A DNA stretch of 64,000 nucleotides from Mesonia sp008017825 (GTDB lineage Bacteria > Bacteroidota > Bacteroidia > Flavobacteriales > Flavobacteriaceae): assembly GCF_008017825.1 (NCBI RefSeq), contig NZ_VRLS01000012.1, forward strand, positions 516,100-580,099. Direction: 5' to 3'. A model generated the notes under the pieces. That model was not told where the DNA came from. It saw nothing but the letters and a program-made list of their open reading frames with translations, and did not search any database. A program made the position numbers and the translations under genes. Below, one piece after another: positions 34,689 through 42,047 of this stretch (its first letter is position 1; the number at the start of each line of letters is the position of its first letter).

Positions 34689-34994
34689 CTACTTATTGGA
34701 ATAGTTAGCCTCAAAGAACTTCTCAAGTTGTTTTCTTTTGTAGCGAACACAATTCCCTATCTTAATTACAGGGAAATCTTTGTGTTTTTTACGAAGGTTA
34801 ATGATCTGTGATCTGGAAATTTTAAAAAGTAAGCAGACCTCTTTTATGGTTAGGTAGTCTTCGTCCGCTTTTGTTTGAGAAGCTTTATTTCGTTGAGCTA
34901 ATGTTTTCTGTAATGAAGTGGTTATCCTATCAGCAACTTTAATTTCAAATTGCTCTACTAGTTTTTGTAAATGGAAAGATGTTTCTCCTGACAT
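34689..34994 (-). CDS. HTH DNA-binding protein, excisionase-like
   Basis: The 101-residue protein carries a MerR/excisionase-type HTH (DYLTIKEVCLLFKISRSQII, then NLRKKHKDFPVIKIGNCVRY) in its C-terminal half, the HTH_17 pattern widespread before primase-helicase genes of Bacteroidota elements. The N-terminal half is a short helical region. It is probably a recombination directionality factor or regulator of the replication genes that follow it. Confidence 0.75.
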   Translation of the reverse strand: MSGETSFHLQKLVEQFEIKVADRITTSLQKTLAQRNKASQTKADEDYLTIKEVCLLFKISRSQIINLRKKHKDFPVIKIGNCVRYKRKQLEKFFEANYSNK

Positions 34995-35110
34995 AATCTA
35001 TAGTTTTCCGTAAAGAAAAATATAATCAGGAGGCGTTCAGAGTTTTTCGCTAAATACCCTTAGAAATAACTAAAATCGTTAGAAAATCGTCAAAAATTTA
35101 AATTTGAGTT

Positions 35111-36001
35111 TTAGTTTTTTCTAAATCTTTTAGAGAGAAGCAATAAGTGATAATCTTCATTGAAATCTTTATTTCTCACTTCAGTACGAAATGTTTCAAA
35201 ATTTAAAAAGAGAGTTCCAGCAAATTCTTTCTTCTTTATGCCATACTTGTCTTTGATCGAATTTCTAAAGTTGTTAATTAGTTCTAATCTTTTCTTAGTT
35301 CCATAACGTTCTTTATTAAACTTTAATTTAAGGAGTTGAGGAGAAATAATTGCTGAACTTTTAAACTTAAATGAATTTCTTAGAAATGCCTCTGTCGAGG
35401 CCTTACCAAAATATTTTTCGAATTTTTTTATTTCATCTTTTAAATCATTTTTGAAATCATCAAATTCATCTGGTATTTCAATTTGGTAAGAAGCTATACT
35501 GATTTTTTTAAAGATGTTGGGATTACTATTGTCAATTAATTCTTCAGGAAAAAAATAATCACCATTTGTCGACATTATAGTTGGATTTAACTCCCTGTGG
35601 TTTTCTAATTTTTTTAATAATATACCAAAATCATCTCTGAAAAAATTATTTACTTCATTTTGCTTATGTTCTATCCAGTCATCTGTTGCAGGATAATTAT
35701 TAAATTTATAATAGTCCAAGGGATTTTCAAGTTCTAAGGTAAAATGGTCAATAGATTCAGCAAACGTCAACTCCTTTATGCTTAAATCGCACTCAAACTC
35801 AGATTTATTTCTTTTGTCAATAAGCTCTTCTTTATAATACCTTCCTGCCCCATTCAGCTCAAAGAATTTTTTAAACTCGAGTAAAAAATCGACTCTCGAA
35901 GATTCTTTCAATTCAGACAATTCTTTATAAATGATATCTACTGTTTCTTCAGTTGAATCAAAAATATTTTGGAGATGCTGATGGTATTTTTTTGGGAACA
36001 T
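35111..36001 (-). CDS. Unrecognised protein at the right end of the element
   Basis: The 296-residue protein is soluble, charged and without recognised domain (FPKKYHQHLQNIFDSTEETV ... FEKYFGKASTEAFLRNS). It is very AT-rich, separated by about 115 bp from the HTH gene, and lies about 200 bp from the right attachment core. Position at the end of an integrated element and lack of homology to core genes make it cargo. A defence or anti-defence role is possible, but nothing visible shows it. Confidence 0.6.
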   Translation of the reverse strand: MFPKKYHQHLQNIFDSTEETVDIIYKELSELKESSRVDFLLEFKKFFELNGAGRYYKEELIDKRNKSEFECDLSIKELTFAESIDHFTLELENPLDYYKFNNYPATDDWIEHKQNEVNNFFRDDFGILLKKLENHRELNPTIMSTNGDYFFPEELIDNSNPNIFKKISIASYQIEIPDEFDDFKNDLKDEIKKFEKYFGKASTEAFLRNSFKFKSSAIISPQLLKLKFNKERYGTKKRLELINNFRNSIKDKYGIKKKEFAGTLFLNFETFRTEVRNKDFNEDYHLLLLSKRFRKN

Positions 36002-36090
36002 AGTAATACTTATTTGTAGAAATAATTTTGAAATTGAGTGATGATCAAAAAGCGAAACATTTTAATGCTTTTAAGCGTTAAATAAATTAG

Positions 36091-36243
36091 GGGTTACAAT
36101 ATAAAAGTATTTATGAAAAAATCCTTTCACTTTTTCACAAAAATAAGTCTCTGAAAAAAGTAGGTGTTTTGGGAAGTATTGCTATCATTGACTTGCGAGA
36201 GAATCAAGAGCATATTCAAGAGCAGTTGCTCAAAACCTATTAA
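36091..36243 (+). pseudogene. Possible C-terminal gene fragment spanning the right attachment core
   Basis: A frame without start codon (stop at 36088) reads SLKKVGVLGSIAIIDLREN, then QEHIQEQLLKTY and a stop at 36241. It looks like a protein C-terminus and spans the 16-bp core (EHIQE). It may be the 3' end of a gene split by integration. It is short, so it could be chance. The rest of the 36002-36317 stretch holds no gene that I can see. Confidence 0.3.
36208..36223 (+). repeat. Putative right attachment core (16-bp direct repeat)
   Basis: Second exact copy of GAGCATATTCAAGAGC (first at 18262). It lies 127 bp from the 3' end of the tRNA-Phe gene, so the tRNA itself is not the crossover site. 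Confidence 0.65.
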
Positions 36244-36318
36244 AACAAGCAGAAAATATTCTTTGTAACATTATTTGTAAACGCCTGTACTTAAAGGGAA
36301 AGAAGTGGATGTAAACAA

Positions 36319-36346
36319 AAAACCCCGATCGTGAGATCGAGGTTTT
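36319..36346 (-). terminator. Terminator of tRNA-Phe
   Basis: The stem AAACCCCGATC / GATCGAGGTTT with a GTGA loop is followed on the minus strand by a T run, 5 bp after the tRNA. Confidence 0.8.
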
Positions 36347-36350
36347 GCGG

Positions 36351-36423
36351 TGGTGCCTCCAGGAATCGAACCAGGGACACAAGGATTTTCAGTCCTTTGC
36401 TCTACCAACTGAGCTAAGGCACC
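36351..36423 (-). tRNA. tRNA-Phe (GAA)
   Basis: On the minus strand the sequence folds as a tRNA: acceptor GGTGCCT/AGGCACC, D-arm GCTCAGTTGGTAGAGC, anticodon stem-loop AAGGA-CTGAAAA-TCCTT with anticodon GAA, and T-arm around TTCGATT. The discriminator is A; the full CCA end is not encoded (ACCG follows). Confidence 0.93.
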
Positions 36424-36490
36424 AGTGCTTGTAAGCGGTGGCAAATATATATTCATTTTTCATATCTGCCAAATAATTTAATAAAAAAAG

Positions 36491-36498
36491 TAAATTTG
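36491..36498 (+). promoter_or_regulatory. Putative -7 promoter element of coaX
   Basis: TAAATTTG matches the Bacteroidota TAnnTTTG box exactly and lies 22 bp before the GTG start of coaX. Confidence 0.5.
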
Positions 36499-36520
36499 TA
36501 TTCATTAAATTTAAATAAAA

Positions 36521-37261
36521 GTGAGAAATCTTACAATAGATATTGGGAATACTTTAGCGAAACTAGCTGTTTTTGAGTATGGTGAGGAGATTTATTTTAA
36601 AACATTTAAGCTTGAAAATTTTTCTGAAAAATTAAAAAATATTTTAAAAGAGTACTCTAAAATCACTAATTTAATAATTTCTTCGGTCTCTAAAGATGTT
36701 AAGACCCTTTTGGAAGAGGTGCCTAAACATATTCAAGTTTTAGAATTATCTGCAACAACCCCTGTTCCATTTCGTAATTTATATAAAACACCTCAAAGTT
36801 TAGGGATAGATAGGATAGCACTTGTAGTTGGAGCTGTAAAAGAATATATTGATAAGGATGTATTGATTATAGATGCAGGAACTTGTATTACATATGATAT
36901 AGTGACGAAAAAGAAAGAATATTTAGGTGGAGTTATTTCGCCAGGTGTAAACATGCGTTTACATGCAATGCATAATTTTACCTCAAAATTACCGTTAGTT
37001 TCTATAACTGATGAAATCAATGATAATATAATAGGGACTACAACACAAGAAAACTTAAAAATTGGAGCCGTAATGGGGACTGTTATGGAAATAGACGGTT
37101 TTATAGATCGGTATAAACTTCAATATCAAGATTTAACAGTTATTTTAACAGGAGGTGATAGTCAACTGTTGTCTAAGAAAGTAAAAAATAGCATATTTGC
37201 GCCCTACAATTTTCTGTTGAAGGGATTAAACCATATTTTGGAATTTAATACAACTAAATGA
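36521..37261 (+). CDS. coaX: Type III pantothenate kinase
   Basis: The 246-residue cytosolic enzyme phosphorylates pantothenate, the first step of coenzyme A synthesis. Recognisable motifs are the phosphate-binding start LTIDIGNTLAKLAVF, QSLGIDRIALVVGA, the conserved DAGTCITYDIV, and LGGVISPGVNMRLHAMHNFT. ASKHA-type type III kinases are usually 240-260 residues, as here. The start codon is GTG (36521). The stop overlaps the start of the outer-membrane protein gene, so the two are co-transcribed. Confidence 0.93.
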   Translation: MRNLTIDIGNTLAKLAVFEYGEEIYFKTFKLENFSEKLKNILKEYSKITNLIISSVSKDVKTLLEEVPKHIQVLELSATTPVPFRNLYKTPQSLGIDRIALVVGAVKEYIDKDVLIIDAGTCITYDIVTKKKEYLGGVISPGVNMRLHAMHNFTSKLPLVSITDEINDNIIGTTTQENLKIGAVMGTVMEIDGFIDRYKLQYQDLTVILTGGDSQLLSKKVKNSIFAPYNFLLKGLNHILEFNTTK

Positions 37262-38499
37262 TTAAGAAAACAATTTTTTTTACATTACTGTTATTTTCAG
37301 TATTAGTAAATGCTCAAGAGAATACTTCATCTCCATATTCTTTTTTTGGAGTAGGACTCAATAAATTTAACGGTACAGCAGAAAATAGAGCTATGGGGGG
37401 CATGAGTATTGCTTCAGATAGTATTCATATTAATCTTCAAAACCCAGCGGGTTATGGTAAATTGGGATTGACAACTTATGCATTGGGAGGTTCTCATTCT
37501 ACAGTTAACTTAGAAAGTTCAAATTCATCAGATAGAGCTTCATCTACAACCTTTGATTATTTAGCCATGGCGTTTCCAGCAGGTAAACTAGGCTTTGGTT
37601 TAGGTGTAATTCCTTATACATCTGTAGGTTATGAGTTAGAGGATATTACAGGCGAAAGCTCAAGTAGATTTACTGGTAGTGGAGGTCTTAATAAGCTTTT
37701 TCTAGCAGCGGGTTATGAAGTTACTAAGGAGCTACGCGTTGGGGTAGAAGGAAGTTATAATTTTGGTAATATTCAAAATAAAAACCTTCTTTTTCAAGAT
37801 GGACTCCAATTTGGGACTAGAGAAACAAATAGATCTGACCTTAGCGGATTTAAAGTCAATTTTGGAGCTCAATACGAAAAACTTTTAGAGTCGGGATTAC
37901 AATTGACAGGTTCAGTTAGTTTTTCTCCAGAAACTAAAATCGATTCCGAAAACGAAAGGCAATTAGCAACGCTTATAGTTAACACCGAAAATACTGAGAT
38001 ACTTGCAGATCTTAGAGAAATTGATGTAAAAGATAGTGAGTTAACCCTTCCTTCAGAATTGAAAGTAGGGGGAGGAATAGGGCAGCCTAGAAAATGGTTT
38101 GCAGGAATAGAATATGGTAAAAAATCCTCTAGTGATTTTACTAATAGATCTTTTGAGTTAAACAATGTGGTTTATACAGATGCAAATAGTTATAAATTGG
38201 GGGGGTATTTTATACCAAATTATAATGATATTACAAGCTATTTTAAAAGAATTGTTTACAGAGCTGGAGTTAGGTATGAAGAAACTGGTTTAAATATTAA
38301 TAACGAAGACGTAAATGAGTTTGGCATATCTTTTGGAGTAGGTTTACCAGCGGGAAGCTTTTTAACCAATGTGAATTTGGGAGTAGAGTATGGGCAGAGA
38401 GGTACCACTTCAAATAATTTAGTGCAAGAGCAATTTGTAAACGTATTTTTAAGCCTTTCCTTAAATGACAAATGGTTTGTCAGAAGAAGATTTGATTAA
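37258..38499 (+). CDS. Outer-membrane beta-barrel protein
   Basis: A signal peptide (MIKKTIFFTLLLFSVLVNAQ) precedes SSPYSFFGVGLNKFNGTAENRAMGGMSIA and repeated amphipathic beta strands with glycine and aromatic residues. The 413-residue protein ends in a strand VFLSLSLNDKWFVRRRFD. This resembles OmpP1/FadL-like or PorV-like outer-membrane barrels of Flavobacteriia that appear between coaX and the TPR/LptC genes. The substrate is unknown. The first codon overlaps the coaX stop. Confidence 0.75.
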   Translation: MIKKTIFFTLLLFSVLVNAQENTSSPYSFFGVGLNKFNGTAENRAMGGMSIASDSIHINLQNPAGYGKLGLTTYALGGSHSTVNLESSNSSDRASSTTFDYLAMAFPAGKLGFGLGVIPYTSVGYELEDITGESSSRFTGSGGLNKLFLAAGYEVTKELRVGVEGSYNFGNIQNKNLLFQDGLQFGTRETNRSDLSGFKVNFGAQYEKLLESGLQLTGSVSFSPETKIDSENERQLATLIVNTENTEILADLREIDVKDSELTLPSELKVGGGIGQPRKWFAGIEYGKKSSSDFTNRSFELNNVVYTDANSYKLGGYFIPNYNDITSYFKRIVYRAGVRYEETGLNINNEDVNEFGISFGVGLPAGSFLTNVNLGVEYGQRGTTSNNLVQEQFVNVFLSLSLNDKWFVRRRFD

Positions 38500-38521
38500 A
38501 TAACTATAACTATATTCAACT

Positions 38522-39895
38522 ATGAAAACTAAATTCTTAATCTTATTATCAGGAATTTTTTTAAGTGCAGGAGTAGCAAGTGCACAAGAGGTAGATTGTA
38601 ATACCGAATTAGCATTGTTCTCTCAAAGCGCAAAAATAAAAGATTATAAAGCGGCAAAACCGCATTATGAAAAATTAATTAAAAATTGTCAAGATGGAAA
38701 TCTTGCCCTGTATCAATATGGAGAGCGTATGCTTAAGCATTTCGCAAAAAATGCGCCAGAGGGTGAAAAGAAAGCTTCCGCGGAAGCGTTGATCGAAAAC
38801 TATAAGCTAAGACTTAAAAACTTCCCAAGTAAAACTGAGGTTGGTGCAACTTATGCCAACATTGGTGAAGCTATGTACGATAATAATATGGGTACTAAGG
38901 AAGAGCAGTTGGCGATGTTCGATAAAGCTTGGAAAGAAGATAAAGAGTCTTTTAAAGATCCTAGAGCTTTGTATGTTTACTTTAATATCATGGTAGAGTT
39001 ACAAGATACTGGAAAGAAAGAGTTACAAGATGTATTTAATCTTTATGATGAATTAATTAAAAAGATTGAAGAGCAAGAAGTATATCGTGCAAAACAAGCA
39101 GAGCCTTTATTGAAAAAGCAGGAAGAGGGAGAGAAGTTAAATTCTAGTGATGCCAGAACGCTTAAAAACTCTGAAATTTACTTGTCTAACTTTAGTAAAA
39201 TTAAGGCGGGTATTAATGGATTGTTAGGTGAAAGAGCAGATTGTGATAACTTAATCCCTTTATACAACAAAGATTTTGATGCTAAGAAAACCAATGTAGA
39301 ATGGTTGCAAAGAGCTGCCAAAAGACTTTCAGCTAAAGACTGTACAGATGATCCTATTTTCTTTAAGTTAGTAGAGGCATTGCACACAGCAGAGCCTTCT
39401 GCAAAATCGGCTCTTTATTTAGGTCAGTTAGCTGCTAAAGATGGTAAATCTGCGAAAGCATTAGAATACTATAACCAAAGTGCTGAGTTGGAAGATAACA
39501 ACTTAGATAAAGCTAGGGTTTATATGAAGATTGCTGGTAACTATAAAGCCAAAGGTAGTTTCTCTACAGCGAGAAACTATTATAAGAAAGCATTAAACTT
39601 TCAGCCTTCTTTAGGAGTAGCTTACTTACAAATTGCAAGTATGTATGCTTCTAGTGTAAACACTTGTGGTGATTCAGCTTTTAATAAAAGAGCGGTATAT
39701 TGGTTAGCAGCAGATTATGCGGACAGGGCAGGTAGAGTAGATCCTTCTATTCAGTCTAATGCAAGTCAAACTGCAAGCAGCTATAGAGGAAGAGCTCCGC
39801 AAAAATCTGATATATTCCAAGAAGGCGTTGAGGAAGGTTCAACCATTAAAATTGGATGTTGGATTGGAGAAAGTGTAAGAGTACCATCTATATAA
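38522..39895 (+). CDS. TPR-repeat exported protein
   Basis: The 457-residue protein begins with a signal peptide (MKTKFLILLSGIFLSAGVASA) and contains tetratricopeptide repeats, clearest in the last third (ALEYYNQSAELEDNNLDKAR, ARNYYKKALNFQPSLGVAY). A Cys pair occurs near the start and the end. It lies 22 bp after the outer-membrane protein gene and 5 bp before lptC, in a run conserved in Flavobacteriia. It is probably a periplasmic scaffold; the partner is unknown. Confidence 0.8.
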   Translation: MKTKFLILLSGIFLSAGVASAQEVDCNTELALFSQSAKIKDYKAAKPHYEKLIKNCQDGNLALYQYGERMLKHFAKNAPEGEKKASAEALIENYKLRLKNFPSKTEVGATYANIGEAMYDNNMGTKEEQLAMFDKAWKEDKESFKDPRALYVYFNIMVELQDTGKKELQDVFNLYDELIKKIEEQEVYRAKQAEPLLKKQEEGEKLNSSDARTLKNSEIYLSNFSKIKAGINGLLGERADCDNLIPLYNKDFDAKKTNVEWLQRAAKRLSAKDCTDDPIFFKLVEALHTAEPSAKSALYLGQLAAKDGKSAKALEYYNQSAELEDNNLDKARVYMKIAGNYKAKGSFSTARNYYKKALNFQPSLGVAYLQIASMYASSVNTCGDSAFNKRAVYWLAADYADRAGRVDPSIQSNASQTASSYRGRAPQKSDIFQEGVEEGSTIKIGCWIGESVRVPSI

Positions 39896-39900
39896 TTAAG

Positions 39901-40464
39901 ATGTTACAAACATATCGAAATCATATTTTAAGCATTGTCGCGATACTTTTCGTGACAATGCTTTTTTCTTGTCAAGACCGACTTAATGAGGTGAGAAAAT
40001 GGGATTTAGATGAGGGAAAGCCTCAAACTGCAGGGAAAGGAATTAATCTTTTTTATACCGATAGCGGAAAGGTTAAAGCTAATTTGAGAACGCCGTTAAT
40101 GAAAGACTTTACGCATTTAGACTTTTCTTACAGAGAGTTTCCTGATGGGTTGGAATTAGATTTTTTTGATGAAGAAAATAAAAAAAATACCATTATAGCT
40201 GACTACGGAATTATGTATGAGCAAACAGATTTGGTAGATTTGCAAGGTAATGTAGTAATTACCACTGCAGATAGTACTGTGCTTAAAGCGAAACAGTTAT
40301 ATTGGGATCAACAACGAGGTTGGGTGTTTTCAGATATTAACTATAATGTAAAGTTAAACAACGGAGCTTTAAATGAAGGGGAAGGCTTTGATGCTAATGA
40401 AAAATTTGATAAATTCATATCTAGATCCAATAAAGGAGTACAAATAGTAGAAGAGACAGAATAA
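39901..40464 (+). CDS. lptC: LPS export ABC transporter periplasmic protein LptC
   Basis: The ATG at 39901 gives a lipoprotein-like start (MLQTYRNHILSIVAILF, then FSCQDR). An upstream ATG at 39856 lies inside the TPR gene. The body has the LptC jelly-roll pattern (FYTDSGKVKANLRTPLMKDF, FFDEENKKNTIIADYGIMYE, LVDLQGNVVITTADSTVLKA, then LYWDQQRGWVFSD). LptC links the inner-membrane LptBFG transporter to LptA in lipopolysaccharide export. The lipid-anchored form replaces the membrane helix of E. coli LptC and is usual in this phylum. Confidence 0.88.
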   Translation: MLQTYRNHILSIVAILFVTMLFSCQDRLNEVRKWDLDEGKPQTAGKGINLFYTDSGKVKANLRTPLMKDFTHLDFSYREFPDGLELDFFDEENKKNTIIADYGIMYEQTDLVDLQGNVVITTADSTVLKAKQLYWDQQRGWVFSDINYNVKLNNGALNEGEGFDANEKFDKFISRSNKGVQIVEETE

Positions 40465-40465
40465 T

Positions 40466-40660
40466 ATGATGAGATTTTTTAAATATTTTGAGTATGCGTA
40501 TTTGGTAATTGCCGCGTTTTTTGCATTTGAATCTTATAGAATTTGGAGTGTAGATAGGGATAGAGCCTATGTGTTTATTTTCTTTGTAGCCTTAGCTATT
40601 TTTATGTATTTCTTTAAAAGGAAATTCAGGAAAAAAATAGAACAACGTAATCAACCATAA
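40466..40660 (+). CDS. Small two-TM protein, conserved in this gene run
   Basis: The 64-residue protein has two hydrophobic segments (YAYLVIAAFFAFES and AYVFIFFVALAIFMYFF) and a basic C-terminus (KRKFRKKIEQRNQP). It begins 2 bp after lptC and ends directly before the CNNM gene, so it is embedded in the operon. The function is unknown. Confidence 0.75.
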   Translation: MMRFFKYFEYAYLVIAAFFAFESYRIWSVDRDRAYVFIFFVALAIFMYFFKRKFRKKIEQRNQP

Positions 40661-41950
40661 ATGGAAGTAGATATACTTATAATTGTTCTTTCCTTAATCC
40701 TTTCGGCGTTTTTCTCTGGTATGGAAATCGCTTATGTTTCGGCCAATAAAATTCATATTGAAATAGAAAAAAAACAAGGTAGTTTTCTTTCTAATGTATT
40801 GGCGAGGCTTACCAAAAAACCTTCAAAATTTATAGCAACCATGTTGGTGGGCAATAATATTGCTCTAGTTGTGTACGGTTTTTTTATGGGAGATCTATTG
40901 GTAGAATTGTTAACAGCGCAAGTCCCGTTAGAAAACGCCTTTCTTAATTATTGGTTTACCGATGGATTAATAATAAGTCAGACTATTATTTCAACATTGG
41001 TGATTTTATTTACTGCAGAATTTCTTCCAAAAGTATTTTTTCAGATTTACGCCAACAACCTACTTAAGTTTTTTGCCTTCCCAGCATACCTATTTTACTT
41101 GCTTTTTACATTTGTTTCATCATTTATTATCTGGATTTCCGATTTGGTCCTCAAATTTTTATTTAAAACCGATGGGGATGAAGTCCAGCTTGCCTTCAGT
41201 AAAGTAGAACTAGGAAATTATATTAATGAACAAATGGATTCGGTTGAAGAAGACGATGATATCGATTCAGAAATACAGATTTTTAAAAATGCATTAGAAT
41301 TTTCTGAAGTAAAATCACGTGAAGTGATGATACCACGTACCGAAATTATAGCGGTAGATGTTTCAGAATCCCCAAAAAATTTAATCAACATCTTTACGGA
41401 AACAGGACTTAGTAAAATCTTAGTCTATAAGGAAACTAATGATGATATCGTAGGGTATATCCATTCTTTTGATTTATTCAAGAAACCAAAAGACATTAAG
41501 ACCATTATGATGCCGGTTCTATATGTGCCAGAAACCATGTTGGTTAAAGACGTGCTTAATATTCTTATCAAAAAAAGAAAAAGCATAGCGGTAGTGATAG
41601 ATGAATATGGCGGGACGAGTGGAATTATGACTGTTGAAGATATTGTGGAAGAGCTTTTTGGTGAAATTGAAGATGAACACGATCCTGTAGTTTTGATAGA
41701 AGAAGATTTCGGAAACGGTACGTATAGGTTTTCAGCAAGAATGGAAGTAGATTATATTAATGAAACTTATAAGCTAAATCTTCCTGAAGGAGAAAACTAT
41801 GAAACTTTAGGAGGTTTTATCGTGCATCATACCGAGGAGATTCCTGAGAAAAATGGGCAAGTAACCATCGATGGTTTTAAGATTTTAATCTTAGAAGTTT
41901 CTAACACAAAAATAGAATTAGTACAAATTCAACCGATTGAAGAAGACTAA
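40661..41950 (+). CDS. CNNM/CBS-domain transporter-like protein (TlyC/CorC family)
   Basis: The 429-residue protein has a DUF21/CNNM membrane domain (residues about 1-180; FFSGMEIAYVSANKIHIEIE and a GNN motif, MLVGNNIALVVYG). Two CBS domains follow (VMIPRTEIIAVDVSESPKNL onward; IDEYGGTSGIMTVEDIVEEL) and a C-terminal CorC_HlyC domain. Such proteins are linked to magnesium/cobalt transport or resistance and are often misnamed hemolysins. In Flavobacteriia the gliding protein GldE belongs to this family, but GldE neighbours are missing here, so I do not assign it. The next gene is 97 bp away. Confidence 0.88.
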   Translation: MEVDILIIVLSLILSAFFSGMEIAYVSANKIHIEIEKKQGSFLSNVLARLTKKPSKFIATMLVGNNIALVVYGFFMGDLLVELLTAQVPLENAFLNYWFTDGLIISQTIISTLVILFTAEFLPKVFFQIYANNLLKFFAFPAYLFYLLFTFVSSFIIWISDLVLKFLFKTDGDEVQLAFSKVELGNYINEQMDSVEEDDDIDSEIQIFKNALEFSEVKSREVMIPRTEIIAVDVSESPKNLINIFTETGLSKILVYKETNDDIVGYIHSFDLFKKPKDIKTIMMPVLYVPETMLVKDVLNILIKKRKSIAVVIDEYGGTSGIMTVEDIVEELFGEIEDEHDPVVLIEEDFGNGTYRFSARMEVDYINETYKLNLPEGENYETLGGFIVHHTEEIPEKNGQVTIDGFKILILEVSNTKIELVQIQPIEED

Positions 41951-42047
41951 TTTTACTATTCTTTAACTTTTTAAGGAATTTCTGTTTTATAGTTTCGGTA
42001 ATTATCTTATTTTCGCCCACTATATTTAGACAAATTCATATTCAAAA

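Larger units (their letters stand above)
18262..36223. mobile_element. Integrated genetic element of about 18 kb with its own replication genes
   Basis: A perfect 16-bp direct repeat GAGCATATTCAAGAGC occurs at 18262-18277 and 36208-36223. Everything between is on the minus strand and includes a tyrosine recombinase, a HTH excisionase-like protein, a primase-helicase, a family A DNA polymerase, a candidate gene II-like replication protein, iteron-like repeats and cargo. Outside the repeats are the secretion operon and conserved housekeeping genes. No relaxase, type IV secretion or phage structural gene is visible, so it is not a self-sufficient conjugative element or prophage. A mobilisable element, phage satellite or integrated plasmid are the options. 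Confidence 0.65.

Noticed and set aside
36351..36423. tRNA-Phe as the integration site of the element
   Set aside because: The exact repeat shared with the left end lies 127 bp outside the tRNA, and no copy of the tRNA 3' end is visible near 18.3 kb.
36271..36456. 61-aa frame covering tRNA-Phe
   Set aside because: The frame is produced by the tRNA and its terminator hairpin.
39856..39900. Upstream start for lptC
   Set aside because: It lies within the TPR gene; the start at 39901 gives the lipoprotein signal.
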